From JBMDXB01 sp048594975 (lineage in GTDB: Bacteria; Acidobacteriota; Vicinamibacteria; Vicinamibacterales; 2-12-FULL-66-21), in NCBI GenBank assembly GCA_048594975.1, contig JBMDXQ010000090.1, positions 372,001 to 436,000 on the forward strand: a stretch of 64,000 nt of DNA. The letters are read 5' to 3'. Below the pieces are notes generated by a model. The model saw only the letters and a list, made by a program, of their open reading frames with translations. It had not been told where the DNA came from and did not search any database. The translations under genes were made by a program, and so were the position numbers. This document shows positions 6,744 through 19,564 of the stretch, one piece after another; within the stretch, counting starts at the first letter, position 1; each line of letters opens with the position of its first letter.

Positions 6744-9512
6744 TTACGGGTCGGACAGCACGTCGACCGGGTTGACGCGCGTCGCCCGGCGGGCCGGCGC
6801 GATGCACGCCAGCAGGGCGACGCACCCGGTGCCGATCGTCACCGCCGCGAGCAGCCGCGGCTCGGTCGGCTGAACGCCGAAGACCAGGCCCTCCAGCGTG
6901 CCGCCCGTCCACACTGCGCCTGCGAGGCCGAGCGCCAGCCCGGCGCCGATCAGCAGGACGCCCTCGGTCAGCACCAGCTGGAACACGCCTCGCACGCTGC
7001 TCCCGAGCGCGATGCGAATCCCGATCTCCCGCGTGCGGCTCGCGACCAGATTCGCGAGCACGCCGTAGATGCCCAGCATCGAGAGGAACAGGGCCACCAC
7101 CGCGAACATCGTCGCGAGCGCCGACGCGAGCCGTTGCGGGGCGACGGCGCGTTCTGTGCGCTCGCCCATCGTCTGGACGTCGGAGAGCGGCAGGTCAGGA
7201 TCGATGTCGAGGAGCGCCGAACGGAAAGACCGGACGATGGACTCGGGATCAACCGACGACTTGATCGCGATCCACCGCAGCCGTCTCAGGGCCGGCGCCT
7301 GCGCCAGAGGAAAGTAGGCCGTGCCGATCGCCTCTATCGACCCGGTGAGGCCTTCGAGGCGGACGTTGCGCACGACGCCTACGACCGCGAACGGTCCAAC
7401 TCCTCCGCGATAGATGGTCTTGCCGATCGGATCCTCTTCCGGCCACAGCCGCGCGGCAAGCGGTTCGTCGACGATCGCGACAGCGGACGTCTTCGTCCGA
7501 TCGGTCGCGGCGAAGTAGCGACCGCGCGCCAGCGGCGTGGACATCGCCTCGAAGTACCCCGGCGTGATGCCCACCACTGACGCAATCACCGTCGCGTCGT
7601 CGGGTTCCGATCGCTCGCGCGATACCGAGGCGGGGCTTTCGGATCCGCTCAGCGCGATGTTGGACGTGAAGCCGGCCGCCTCCACGCCAGGAATCGTGCG
7701 CACAGAATCGAGAATCCGATCCAGCAGCGTCAGGACGGACTCCGCGTTCGGGTAGCGCGCGGGCGGAGGGAAGACTGTCGCCGTAGCGACGCCGGCCGGC
7801 GTGAAGCCAGCGTCGAGGCCGAGCAGGTGACGGAAGCTGGTGAACAGCAGCGTGGCGGCAATCAGCAGGACGACGGACAACGCGACCTGCGCCACGACCA
7901 GCCCTCGCCGGAGCAGCCGCGCCCTCCGGCCGCTCGTCCCGGTTCGACTGCCGTCTCCGAGGACCTGGTTCAGGGACGCCGCGCCGCCGGTCACCGTCGG
8001 CGCCAGGCCGATCAGCAGCCCCACGACGATCGACGCCGCGGCGATGAACCCGACCGCTGGCGCGCCGATGCGCACCTCGCTCGAACCGGGCAGCAGCCCC
8101 GCAGACCACAGCCATTGAAGAACCGCCGTACCGACGGCGAGGCCGACGGCGCCGCCAAGCAGGGTCGGGACCATCGCTTCGACGACGAGCTGCCGTACGA
8201 GGTGGAACCGTGCAGCCCCGAGCGCCAGGCGCGTCGCCAGTTCGCGGCGTCGGCGCGACGCCCGCGCGAGCGAGAGGTTTGCCACGTTGATCGCGCCGAT
8301 CAGCAGCACGAACGCGGCGCCGGCCCACAGCAGGTAGAGCGTCCGGCTGACCGGGCGCGTGAGCGCCTCCTGCAGCGGCGTCACCAGGCTGAACATCCCG
8401 AGTTCGTCCAGGTTGAACTGCGGAAACCGCTGCACCGTCTCCGCGTGGACGGCGTCGAGCTGCGCCTGGACCTGCTCGACGGTGGCGCCGGGCCGGAGCC
8501 GGCCGATATGGAAGTAGCCGTAGCGCGTCCGACCGCTGTCGGACTTCTGCTCCGCCGTGAACGCGAGCGGGATCCAGAACTGCACGTTCGACGTTTCACC
8601 GCCGTGCCCGTCGCGGACGCCATCGAGGAACGAGAACTCAGGCGGCATGACGCCGACGATCGTGTAGGGCTTCCCCGTCCACCCGAGTCGAATCGACTGA
8701 CCGAGCACGCCGGAATCGCCGCCGTACAGCCGCTGCCAGAGCGCGTGGCTCAGGATGATGGTCTCGTGGTTGCCGATCTCTCCCTCGTCGTCGGTGAACG
8801 TCCGGCCGATTGCCGGCGACGCTCGCAGCACGCGGAACAGCGACGGCGTCACCCGCATGCCGCGAATCTCCCGGGGAATGCCGTCGATGGTGAGCGCGTC
8901 GTACCAGTAGGTGAACATCGCCTGTTCTTCGAGCGTCGTCAGCGCCTGGCGACGATCGAAGTACGAGGGCACGTCGTTCGACAGGATGTCGCCGGGCGTG
9001 ATGGTCGGATACACGTCCCCCATGCCGACGATGCGATCGGATTCCGGCACGGGCAGCGGCCGCAGCAGCACGGCGTCGACGACAGAGAAGATCGCGGCGT
9101 TGGCGCCGAGGCAGATGGCGAGCGTCAGCAGGATCGTGGCGCTGAATCCCGCGTCCTTGACGAACCGCCGGACGCCGGCGCGCAGGTCGCGACCGAGCCC
9201 CGTCATCAGCGATTCGCGCAGGCGGGCGATCACCCCTCCGGGTGCCTCGGCGGCGGGACGTTCGCGCTGGCCGGCCGACCATCGACTCCACACCGGCTCG
9301 GCGTCGAGCAGCGACTCGCCCAGCGCGCGCCAGTCGGGAACCTGTCGCTGCAGCTCGCGCCACGCCTCATCGTCGACGAGACCCCCGGCGCGCAGCGCCT
9401 CGTAGGCGTCCTCGAGTTGCGCCGCCCATTCCTCCACGATCTTCTGCTCGCGGTCGGCGGGCAGCCCGAGCGGGCCAACCTGTTCACCTACGAAGCGCCT
9501 GAAATCACGCAT
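6744..9512 (-). CDS. ADOP-family giant permease (two MacB/FtsX units)
   Basis: A 922-residue membrane protein. An N-terminal 100-residue cytoplasmic segment is followed by two permease units, each a helix, a large periplasmic domain and three helices. Unit one begins near VKDAGFSATILLTLAICLGA and ends around residue 500. Unit two starts near RRGLVVAQVALSVVLLIAAT and ends with ASRTREIGIRIALG and RVNPVDVL. Duplicated permeases without a nearby ATPase are the acidobacterial duplicated orphan permeases. They are known to sit next to PadR regulators, as here. The start at 9512 overlaps padR by 8 nt. The likely role is envelope efflux or lipid/peptide mechanotransduction; the substrate is unknown. 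Confidence 0.92.
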   Translation of the reverse strand: MRDFRRFVGEQVGPLGLPADREQKIVEEWAAQLEDAYEALRAGGLVDDEAWRELQRQVPDWRALGESLLDAEPVWSRWSAGQRERPAAEAPGGVIARLRESLMTGLGRDLRAGVRRFVKDAGFSATILLTLAICLGANAAIFSVVDAVLLRPLPVPESDRIVGMGDVYPTITPGDILSNDVPSYFDRRQALTTLEEQAMFTYWYDALTIDGIPREIRGMRVTPSLFRVLRASPAIGRTFTDDEGEIGNHETIILSHALWQRLYGGDSGVLGQSIRLGWTGKPYTIVGVMPPEFSFLDGVRDGHGGETSNVQFWIPLAFTAEQKSDSGRTRYGYFHIGRLRPGATVEQVQAQLDAVHAETVQRFPQFNLDELGMFSLVTPLQEALTRPVSRTLYLLWAGAAFVLLIGAINVANLSLARASRRRRELATRLALGAARFHLVRQLVVEAMVPTLLGGAVGLAVGTAVLQWLWSAGLLPGSSEVRIGAPAVGFIAAASIVVGLLIGLAPTVTGGAASLNQVLGDGSRTGTSGRRARLLRRGLVVAQVALSVVLLIAATLLFTSFRHLLGLDAGFTPAGVATATVFPPPARYPNAESVLTLLDRILDSVRTIPGVEAAGFTSNIALSGSESPASVSRERSEPDDATVIASVVGITPGYFEAMSTPLARGRYFAATDRTKTSAVAIVDEPLAARLWPEEDPIGKTIYRGGVGPFAVVGVVRNVRLEGLTGSIEAIGTAYFPLAQAPALRRLRWIAIKSSVDPESIVRSFRSALLDIDPDLPLSDVQTMGERTERAVAPQRLASALATMFAVVALFLSMLGIYGVLANLVASRTREIGIRIALGSSVRGVFQLVLTEGVLLIGAGLALGLAGAVWTGGTLEGLVFGVQPTEPRLLAAVTIGTGCVALLACIAPARRATRVNPVDVLSDP

Positions 9513-9852
9513 GGCTGAGCCCCGCGGCCTGCTGGACGGCATGGATGAAGTCGCGCCAGCCCCGGCGCCGTTCGGCGAGAACGCGGCGCCCTTCCCTGGT
9601 GAGCCTGTAGTAGCGACGCCGCCGCTGGCCGGCCTTTTCGACCCAGCGTCCGGCGATGAGCCGGCGGCGCTCGAGACGGTACAGGACCGGGTAGAGCGAG
9701 GCCGCCTGGAAGGAGACCGCACCGCCGGCGCGCGCGGCGATCTGCTGCGCGATCTCGTAGCCGTGGCGCGGGCGCCCTTCCAATTGCGCCAGCACCAGCA
9801 GTTCGGCCGTTCCCTTCTTCAATGCCGTCGCTTCGGCCTGCGCGTTTGCCAT
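9505..9852 (-). CDS. PadR-family transcriptional regulator
   Basis: A 115-residue PadR-type winged-helix protein. Residues 10-85 carry the winged helix (KKGTAELLVLAQLEGRPRHG, then ASLYPVLYRLERRRLI and RRRYYRLTREG). A short C-terminal helix would serve dimerisation; the length is normal for the small PadR subfamily. The stop overlaps the start of the ADOP permease by 8 nt, so regulator and target are one operon. A perfect inverted repeat covers the start codon and the presumed -10 box, which suggests autorepression. The inducing ligand cannot be read from sequence. Confidence 0.93.
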   Translation of the reverse strand: MANAQAEATALKKGTAELLVLAQLEGRPRHGYEIAQQIAARAGGAVSFQAASLYPVLYRLERRRLIAGRWVEKAGQRRRRYYRLTREGRRVLAERRRGWRDFIHAVQQAAGLSHA

Positions 9853-9870
9853 ATATGTTAATCATATATG
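9850..9870 (-). promoter_or_regulatory. PadR operator overlapping the -10 hexamer and start codon
   Basis: Two copies of CATATATG are separated by 5 bp (TTAAT). The left copy contains the padR start codon. On the minus strand TATGAT (9866-9861) ends 8 nt before the ATG and can serve as a -10 box for a leaderless transcript. A dimer bound here would block polymerase directly. PadR proteins are known to bind AT-rich dyads with ATGT/ACAT half-sites. The assignment to this PadR is by position. Confidence 0.78.
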
Positions 9871-9953
9871 TCAGGGGCTACCGACGCAACGGGCGCCGTC
9901 AGTCGGTCACCCAGGCGCCGGACCCGACGACCTGAACGACGCCGGCTGACGAT

Positions 9954-13762
<3,809 letters not shown>

Positions 13763-13766
<4 letters not shown>

Positions 13767-14728
13767 CTCAGTGGTCTCTTTCTTCTCGGCGCCGGCTTGA
13801 CGCCGCTGGCAACCAGGACGGTGAACGGATCGCCGGCGCGGCGGGCGCCGACCGTGACCTTGACGTCGTCGAGGCCCGCCGCCTTGAGCAGCGCCCCGAG
13901 CTGCTGATCGCCGAACCCGAGCCAGCGGTCGCCCAGTCGATCGCGTACCCACGCCTGGTCGTGCTCGCGCAGATCGAGCAGGAGCACGCGGCCGCCCGGG
14001 ACGAGAATACGCGCCGCCTCGGCGAGCGCCCGGTCCGGCGACTCGGCGTGGTGGAGGGCCTGCGAGAGCAGCGCCACGTCCACCGATCCGTCCGGGATCG
14101 GCAGCCGCTCCAGCTCTCCCTCTCGCCAGACCACGTTGCGGACGCCCCGCCGGGCGGCCAGCGCGCGGGCGCGCGCGAGCACCGCCGCCGATCGATCCAC
14201 GGCGACGACGCGAGCCGCCCAGCGACTCGCCTCGATGGTCAGGTAGCCCTCGCCGCAGCCGAGATCGGCGACGCGCAGCGGCGGGAGGAGGTGGCCGAGA
14301 GCGCGTGCCCAGGCGGCCCAGCTCCGGCCAGGGACGAGCTGTCGCTCGCGCGCGTCTTGCCCGTCGTGCGCCTCGAAGTTCTCGTGCCGCAGCCGCCGCA
14401 CCTCCTGCAGCCGCGCATCGTCGGCGCGGCCCGCAGGCGTCGCGGCCGCGGTCGCGAAGTGGGACTCGAGCAGCGTCCATAGCGGCGCGAAGCCGTTGCT
14501 GCCGGTGCGCACCTCGGGCGCGATGCGGAAGTACGTGAACCCCGCTGCGCGGTCCTCGGCAACGAGGCCGGCTTCCTTCAGCAGCCCGAGGTGCCGGGAC
14601 ACGCCGGACTGGGCAATCCCGAGAATGCCGGTGAGCTCGGTCACGTTCAGGCGCTCGGCGGCGAGCAGCCGCAACAGCCGCAGCCGCACGTCGTCGCCGA
14701 GGAGCCTGAAGAGGGCGCCCGCTTCCAT
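13763..14728 (-). CDS. ArsR-type regulator fused to a SAM-dependent methyltransferase domain (SahR-like)
   Basis: A 321-residue two-domain protein. Residues 1-90 are an ArsR winged helix (LTGILGIAQSGVSRHLGLLK, then AGLVAEDRAAGFTYFRI). Residues about 135-310 are a class I methyltransferase fold with motif I VADLGCGEGYLTIEAS, the acidic loop VVAVDRSAAV and SQALHHAESPDRALAEA. The cysteines of metal-sensing ArsR proteins are missing. ArsR-type regulators with such a domain, including SahR, control methionine-cycle genes in response to S-adenosylhomocysteine (known for SahR). Here the gene is coupled to metH by an ATGA overlap. ATG 14728 is preferred over GTG 14734 because TAGATT ends 7 nt before it. 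Whether the domain still methylates or only senses is open. Confidence 0.88.
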
Positions 14729-14735
14729 ATCCACA

Positions 14736-14758
14736 AATCTATATGAATGGATTCATAT
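14736..14758 (-). promoter_or_regulatory. Operator and promoter of the regulator-metH operon
   Basis: ATATGAAT-GG-ATTCATAT at 14741-14758 is a perfect dyad with 8-bp arms. Its edge overlaps a -10-like hexamer on the minus strand (TAGATT, 14741-14736) that ends 7 nt before ATG 14728. The AT-rich dyad stands out in GC-rich DNA and fits an ArsR-family site. The geometry predicts repression of a leaderless transcript by the operon's own regulator. The leader is too short for a SAM or cobalamin riboswitch. Confidence 0.75.
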
Positions 14759-14989
14759 GTGCAAGCCCGTCGCCCGCCGTGGCGCGCGCGGCGACCGGAT
14801 CCCGGTCGCCCCGCCTGTGGTCTTGACGGCCGGGGGCGGGGGGTGCAGAATGGCGCTTCCCCAGCTCAGTATCCGGGAGAGTGAATGTCCTGTAAGGCCG
14901 TCTGGTCGGGCCCCACCGTCGCCTAGCCTGTTCCCACGAGCGCCGTCGTCCGGGTCGCGCCCTGCCGCCGCCGGATCCGTACTGATCCG

Positions 14990-14995
14990 TATAAT
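14990..14995 (+). promoter_or_regulatory. -10 box TATAAT for the gene at 15002
   Basis: A consensus TATAAT ends 6 nt before the GTG start at 15002. This places transcription initiation at or within a base or two of the start codon, so the mRNA is probably leaderless. No convincing -35 box is visible. Confidence 0.7.
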
Positions 14996-15001
14996 CTGCG
15001 G

Positions 15002-15634
15002 GTGGCGGAATCGGTCGCGCTGACGCGGTACGACTGCACGGCGCCGCGCGCCGCGGTTCTCCTGGCGCACGGGGCGGGAGCCGGGCAGCGCAGCCCGTTT
15101 ATGGTCGCGCTGGGGCGGGGGTTGGCACAGCGCGGGCTCGCGGCGGCGACGTTCGACTTTCCATACATAGCGGCGCGGCGCCGGGTCCCGGATCGCGCGC
15201 CGGTGCTCGAGGCGGCGTGGCGGGAGGCGCTCGAGGCCGGTCGAACTGCCTTCGGGTCATTGCCGCTCGTTGCCGCCGGCAAGTCCATGGGCGGCCGCAT
15301 CGCCTCGCAGGTTGCCGCGGGGGGCCGGGCCGGGCCCCTTGCCGGCCTGGTGTTCTTCGGCTACCCGCTCCATCCGCCCGGCAAGCCCGCGCAGCGGCGC
15401 GACGCCCACCTGCCGCAGATCGCAGAGCCCATGCTGTTCGTGCAGGGGGAACGCGATGCGTTCGGCAGCGCTGACGAGCTCCGTGCGCTCATGCCCTCCC
15501 TGCGGCGCGCCACCCTGCACGTCGTCGCGGCCGGCGACCACTCGCTCAAAGCGCCCGGGCACGCGCTGGCCGACACGCTCGATGACGCCCTCGACGCCGT
15601 GTGTGCCTGGATCGATGACCTCCCCGGCGCCTGA
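15002..15634 (+). CDS. Alpha/beta hydrolase of the Tex30/KANL3 type
   Basis: A 210-residue cytosolic protein without a signal peptide. The oxyanion-side sequence LAHGAGAGQRSPFM (about 21-34), the nucleophile elbow GKSMGGR (S95), the acid in VQGERDAFG (D152) and AAGDHSLK (H180) form a complete catalytic triad. This order fits the dienelactone-hydrolase-like Tex30/KANL3 family, whose bacterial members are poorly studied. The start is GTG. The next gene, also an alpha/beta hydrolase, starts 20 nt before this one stops, so the two form a translationally linked pair. The substrate is unknown. Confidence 0.85.
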   Translation: MAESVALTRYDCTAPRAAVLLAHGAGAGQRSPFMVALGRGLAQRGLAAATFDFPYIAARRRVPDRAPVLEAAWREALEAGRTAFGSLPLVAAGKSMGGRIASQVAAGGRAGPLAGLVFFGYPLHPPGKPAQRRDAHLPQIAEPMLFVQGERDAFGSADELRALMPSLRRATLHVVAAGDHSLKAPGHALADTLDDALDAVCAWIDDLPGA

Positions 15635-16280
15635 ATCCCGGCTCGTCGCCGCGCGCGTTCACGGCCGCATACTCGTGCGGCCGGCGCCGGCCGGACCGGC
15701 CGGCTTCCTCCTCGGCTTCCACGGCTACCTCGAGAACGCGGCGACGCAGCTCGCGCGCCTGCAGGACATCCCCGGCAGCGAACGCTGGACGCTCGTGTCC
15801 ATCCAGGGGCTGCACCGCGTCTACCGCGGACGGACGGCGGAAACCGTCGCCAGCTGGATGACACGCGAGGACCGTGAGGCGATGATCGCGGACAACGTCG
15901 CGTACGTTCAGGCGGTCGTCCGCGATCTCGGAATCGCGGGCGGCGCGGCACCCATCGTTTGCGCGGGGTTCTCGCAGGGCGGCGCGATGGCGTTCCGCGC
16001 CGCAGTGCGCGGCAGCTTCGGCGCGGCGGGCGTCGTCTCGCTCGGGGCGGACGTACCGCCGGAGCTGCTGGCCGACGACGCTGCCCGCTTCCCGCCCGTG
16101 CTGTTCGTGCGCGGCGCGCGCGACGGCTGGCTGACGGCAGAGACGTTCGCCGCCAACTGCGCCGCGCTGCGCGCGCGCGGTGCCGCCGTGCGTGCGCTCG
16201 TGATTGACGCTGGTCACGCGTGGACCGGCGAGGCCGGGCGGGCCGCTGGCGAGTTCCTGCGAGAGCTGGAGACGCACTGA
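15615..16280 (+). CDS. Phospholipase/carboxylesterase-type alpha/beta hydrolase
   Basis: A 221-residue protein. GFHGYLENA (about 34-42) gives the oxyanion region, CAGFSQGGAMAF the nucleophile elbow (S120), VRGARDGWLT the acid (D170) and DAGHAWTG the histidine (H201). The GFSQGG elbow is typical of the phospholipase/carboxylesterase (YpfH/EstB-like) family. The ATG at 15615 lies within the 3' end of the upstream hydrolase gene (20-nt overlap). No signal peptide is seen, so it probably acts in the cytoplasm on small esters. Confidence 0.85.
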   Translation: MTSPAPESRLVAARVHGRILVRPAPAGPAGFLLGFHGYLENAATQLARLQDIPGSERWTLVSIQGLHRVYRGRTAETVASWMTREDREAMIADNVAYVQAVVRDLGIAGGAAPIVCAGFSQGGAMAFRAAVRGSFGAAGVVSLGADVPPELLADDAARFPPVLFVRGARDGWLTAETFAANCAALRARGAAVRALVIDAGHAWTGEAGRAAGEFLRELETH

Positions 16281-16437
16281 ACGACCCGGCGTCGCGCCGC
16301 GACCCCGATTCGCCGATCGCCGAACGGGTTCCGCCTCGTGTGGCGCAGCAGGCTGTCGGACGGCGAAGCGGACAACTCCCGACCGAACGCACAACTCCAC
16401 GCGAGGCGAATTGCCACACGGGCGCTCAGGAGTTTGC

Positions 16438-16462
16438 GAGTTGGACGTTGGGCGTTGACGCG
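16438..16462. repeat. Dispersed short repeat, copy 1
   Basis: GAGTTGG followed by five variable bases and GGGCGTTGACGCG. A second copy in opposite orientation lies at 54853-54876 with the same flanking 7-mer and 13-mer and four variable bases between them. It lies in the 240-bp gap before pepF. The gap holds nothing else I can name. Confidence 0.6.
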
Positions 16463-16507
16463 CCGTGTCAGCCTCTTCGCCAGGCCGCGCTCAGCGCCGG
16501 GCTCGGA

Positions 16508-16513
16508 TATAGT
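16508..16513 (+). promoter_or_regulatory. -10 box TATAGT for pepF
   Basis: TATAGT ends 7 nt before the ATG at 16521, and there is no Shine-Dalgarno sequence in the interval. This is the same leaderless geometry as at many other genes in the window, and it decides the start of pepF. Confidence 0.65.
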
Positions 16514-16520
16514 GGGCGGC

Positions 16521-18401
16521 ATGCCGCTGCACGGCCACGCTTACCCGACCGACGTCGCCACCCCGGAGCCTCCGCACCTACGAACGCGGAGGCGCAGCGA
16601 GATCCCCGACCAGTTCAAGTGGAACCTGCGGGATATCTTCCCCGACTGGCCCGCCTGGGAAGCGGCGTACGCGCGCCTCGAACAGGGCATCGACCGATTC
16701 GCCGCACTGAAAGGCACGCTCGCCGGCGGCGCGGAGAAGCTGCTCGCTGCCTTCGCGCTCTCCGAGGAACTGGGCCAGCTCGCGTATCGCGTCTGGTACT
16801 TCCCGTCGCTGCAGTACGACGAGGATCAGCGCGACAACGCCGTCAACGCGCGCCGCCAGCAAGTCCAGATCCTGTTCGCGCGCTGGAAGCAGGCGGAATC
16901 CTGGTTCAACCCGGAACTGCTGCAGGTGCCGCTCGAGACCGTGCGGCGGTGGATGGACGAGTTCGAGCCGCTGCACCTGTATCGCTTCGCGATCGAAGAT
17001 CTGTACCGGCAGCAGGAGCACGTGCTCGACGAGCCGGGGGAGCGGCTGATGTCGCTGGCGAGCCGGCTCTCCGCCGCGCCCAACGATGCCTACTGGGCCC
17101 TCTCGACCGCCGACGCGACGTTCCCGACCGTCACCCTGTCAAGCGGCGAGCGGGTGACGGTCTCGTACGGCCAGTACCGCGCCATCCTGGCGACCCGGCG
17201 TGAGCAGGCGGATCGCGAGAAGGCGTTCCGCGCGCTGCACGAGACCTACCAGGCGTCGCTCAACACCTACGCGGCGCTCTACAACGGCGTCTGCCAGCGC
17301 GACTGGTTCCAGGCGCGCGCCCGCGGTTACCGCACCACGCTCGAGGCGGCGCTGCACGGCGACAACATCCCGGTCTCCGTGGTCGAGAACCTCATCGAGA
17401 CCACGCGCGCCGGCGTCGACCCGCTGCGTCGATACCACCGGCTGCGCCGGCGAACTCTGGCCGTCCCCTCGTACCACGTCTACGACTTCTCGATCCCGCT
17501 CGTCACCTTCGACAAGAAGTATCCGTACGAGGAGGTGCTCGACTGGATCGTGGATTCTGTGGCACCGCTCGGCGCCGAGTACCAGGCGCGGATGCGCCAG
17601 GGCTTCGCCGGCGGGTGGATCGACGTCTACGAGAACGAGGGCAAGCGGTCCGGTGCCTACTCGGCGCCGGTGTACGGCACCCACCCGTACATGCTGCTGA
17701 ACTACACCGACACGCTCGACGACATGTTCACCCTCGCGCACGAGATGGGGCACTCGATGCACACCATCCTGTCGCACGAGACGCAGCCGTTCATCTACTC
17801 GAACTACACGATCTTCGTCGCCGAGGTGCCCTCGACGCTCAACGAAGCGCTCCTGCTGGAGCGGCTGCTCGCGCGTTCGACCGATCCGGCCGAGCGCATC
17901 GTGCTGCTGCAGCACGCGATCGACAACATCACCGGCACGTTCTTCACCCAGGTGCTGTTTGCCGACTACGAGCTGCGCGCGCACCGCCTGGCGGAAGAGG
18001 ACCGGCCGATCACTTCGGAGATCCTCACCGAGATGTACCGGTCGCTGCTGCAGGACTACTACGGCGACGCTCTCGATCTCGACGCGCTGACCGGCGTCAC
18101 CTGGGCGCGGATCCCGCACTTCTTCAACTCGCCGTACTACGTCTATCAATACGCGACCTGCTTCGCGTCGGCGGCGCGGCTCGCGCGCGAGATCATGGCC
18201 GGTGACGCGGCCGCGACCGGGCGCTTCCTCGACCTGCTGCGCTCGGGCGGGAGCGACTACCCGATGGAACAGCTGAAACGCGCCGGCGTCGACCTGAGCC
18301 AGCCCGACACGGTGCGGGCGGTGATCGATCAGCTGGACGATCTCGTCGCGCGACTGGAAAGAGAGCTGGCGTCGATGGGCGGCCGCGGCGGCGGCTCGTA
18401 G
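16521..18401 (+). CDS. pepF: Oligoendopeptidase F (M3B family)
   Basis: A 626-residue zinc endopeptidase that cleaves oligopeptides in the cytoplasm. The zinc site is HEMGHSMHT (H407, E408, H411) in the C-terminal catalytic half, with downstream EVPSTLNEALL supplying the third ligand. An N-terminal helical region begins with FKWNLRDIFPDWPAWE, as usual for PepF. The length is close to the family norm. ATG 16521 is preferred over earlier in-frame codons because TATAGT sits 7 nt before it and the upstream translation is low-complexity. The last 73 bp overlap the convergent MFS gene. Confidence 0.93.
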   Translation: MPLHGHAYPTDVATPEPPHLRTRRRSEIPDQFKWNLRDIFPDWPAWEAAYARLEQGIDRFAALKGTLAGGAEKLLAAFALSEELGQLAYRVWYFPSLQYDEDQRDNAVNARRQQVQILFARWKQAESWFNPELLQVPLETVRRWMDEFEPLHLYRFAIEDLYRQQEHVLDEPGERLMSLASRLSAAPNDAYWALSTADATFPTVTLSSGERVTVSYGQYRAILATRREQADREKAFRALHETYQASLNTYAALYNGVCQRDWFQARARGYRTTLEAALHGDNIPVSVVENLIETTRAGVDPLRRYHRLRRRTLAVPSYHVYDFSIPLVTFDKKYPYEEVLDWIVDSVAPLGAEYQARMRQGFAGGWIDVYENEGKRSGAYSAPVYGTHPYMLLNYTDTLDDMFTLAHEMGHSMHTILSHETQPFIYSNYTIFVAEVPSTLNEALLLERLLARSTDPAERIVLLQHAIDNITGTFFTQVLFADYELRAHRLAEEDRPITSEILTEMYRSLLQDYYGDALDLDALTGVTWARIPHFFNSPYYVYQYATCFASAARLAREIMAGDAAATGRFLDLLRSGGSDYPMEQLKRAGVDLSQPDTVRAVIDQLDDLVARLERELASMGGRGGGS

Positions 18402-19564
18402 CGGCGCGCCAGCATCGCGGTGCCGAGCAGCACGAGTGCCGCCGATCCGTACGCCGCGCCTTCGCCGAACGCCTGCAGCGTCCCGTTGCCCCACACCGGA
18501 CCGACTGCGCGGCCGAGGCTCTCGAGGCCGCCGGCCGCGCCCTGCACGCGCCCCTGCTCGTGCGCGCCCGCGGCGTTGCTGACGAGCGCACTGAGCGTGG
18601 CATTGCACAGGCCGACCCCCACCGCCCCCGGCACCAGCAGCCCGACGAACAGCGGGATCGAGTGCGTCAGGGCGCTTCCGCCCCAGCCCGCCGCCGTGCA
18701 CCCCAGGCCGATGACCAGCGTCCGACGCTCCCCGATCGCGGCGACGATCGGACCGACCAGGCCGCCCTGCACGATCACGCCGAGAAAGCCGAAGGCGCTG
18801 AGCAGGTACCCGGTCTGCGCCGCGTCGAACCCGAAGCGCCGCGCGCCGAAGAGGGCGAAGGTCGTCTGGTAGACCGCGAAGGCGGTCCAGTAGGCGAAGT
18901 CGACCCCGAGCAGCAACCGCAGCCGCGGACGACGGACCATGTCGGCGATCGCCTGCCAGGGCGTCCCGCCGGCGTCTGCGCGGTGGACGGTTTCCGGGAG
19001 CCAGATCCACGCGAGCGCGCTGGCCGCCAGCGTGATGACCATCGCGGCCCAGATCGGGGCGGTGTAGCTGATGTGCGCGAGCAGGCCGCCGAGCGCCGGC
19101 CCCAGGATGAAGCCCAGGCTGAACGCTGCGCCGAGCACGCCGAACGCCCGCGCCCGGTCCTCTTCGCTCGTGATGTCCGCGATGTACGCCCGCGCGGTCG
19201 TGACGTTGCCGCCCGAGAGCCCGTCCACGATGCGCGCCGCGAACAGCATGAGGAGGCTGCCGGCGACCGCCAGCATCGCGAAGCTCACCGCCGTGCCGAT
19301 CAGGCTGAGGATGAGGACCGGCCGGCGGCCCCAGCGGTCCGACCATTCGCCCAGCAGCGGCGCCGCGACCAGCTGGCTGATCGAAAACGATGCGAACAAC
19401 AGCCCGATGACGAGCGGCGATGCGCCGAACGTCTGTGCGTAGAACGGCAGCAGCGGGATGATGATCCCGAAGCCAACCAGGTTCACGAGAACCGTCAGGA
19501 AGATGACGAGCAGTGGCCGGGACACGGATTCAGGGAAGGAGAACTGCTGCTGTGGGAGGCGCAC
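18329..19564 (-). CDS. MFS exporter of the TetA/DHA1 type
   Basis: A 411-residue protein with 12 predicted membrane helices. Motif A is GEWSDRWGRRPV after helix 2, and motif C-like glycine and proline residues lie in helix 5 (GFILGPALGGLL). This is the pattern of drug:proton antiporters such as TetA. The tail after helix 12 (RRYEPPPRPPIDASS) is coded by DNA that overlaps the end of pepF by 73 bp on the other strand. GTG 19564 starts the frame, and a second GTG 14 codons in is also possible. The substrate is not predictable; clinical drug resistance should not be assumed. Confidence 0.85.
   Translation of the reverse strand: MRLPQQQFSFPESVSRPLLVIFLTVLVNLVGFGIIIPLLPFYAQTFGASPLVIGLLFASFSISQLVAAPLLGEWSDRWGRRPVLILSLIGTAVSFAMLAVAGSLLMLFAARIVDGLSGGNVTTARAYIADITSEEDRARAFGVLGAAFSLGFILGPALGGLLAHISYTAPIWAAMVITLAASALAWIWLPETVHRADAGGTPWQAIADMVRRPRLRLLLGVDFAYWTAFAVYQTTFALFGARRFGFDAAQTGYLLSAFGFLGVIVQGGLVGPIVAAIGERRTLVIGLGCTAAGWGGSALTHSIPLFVGLLVPGAVGVGLCNATLSALVSNAAGAHEQGRVQGAAGGLESLGRAVGPVWGNGTLQAFGEGAAYGSAALVLLGTAMLARRYEPPPRPPIDASSLSSRATRSSS

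Noticed and set aside
14735..15001. SAM, SAH or cobalamin riboswitch upstream of the metH operon
   Set aside because: The -10 box lies 7 nt before the start codon, so there is no leader to hold one, and I saw no conserved riboswitch core on either strand.
18329..18401. Frameshift at the end of pepF or of the MFS gene
   Set aside because: The 73-bp convergent overlap leaves both frames intact. The MFS tail is simply longer than usual.
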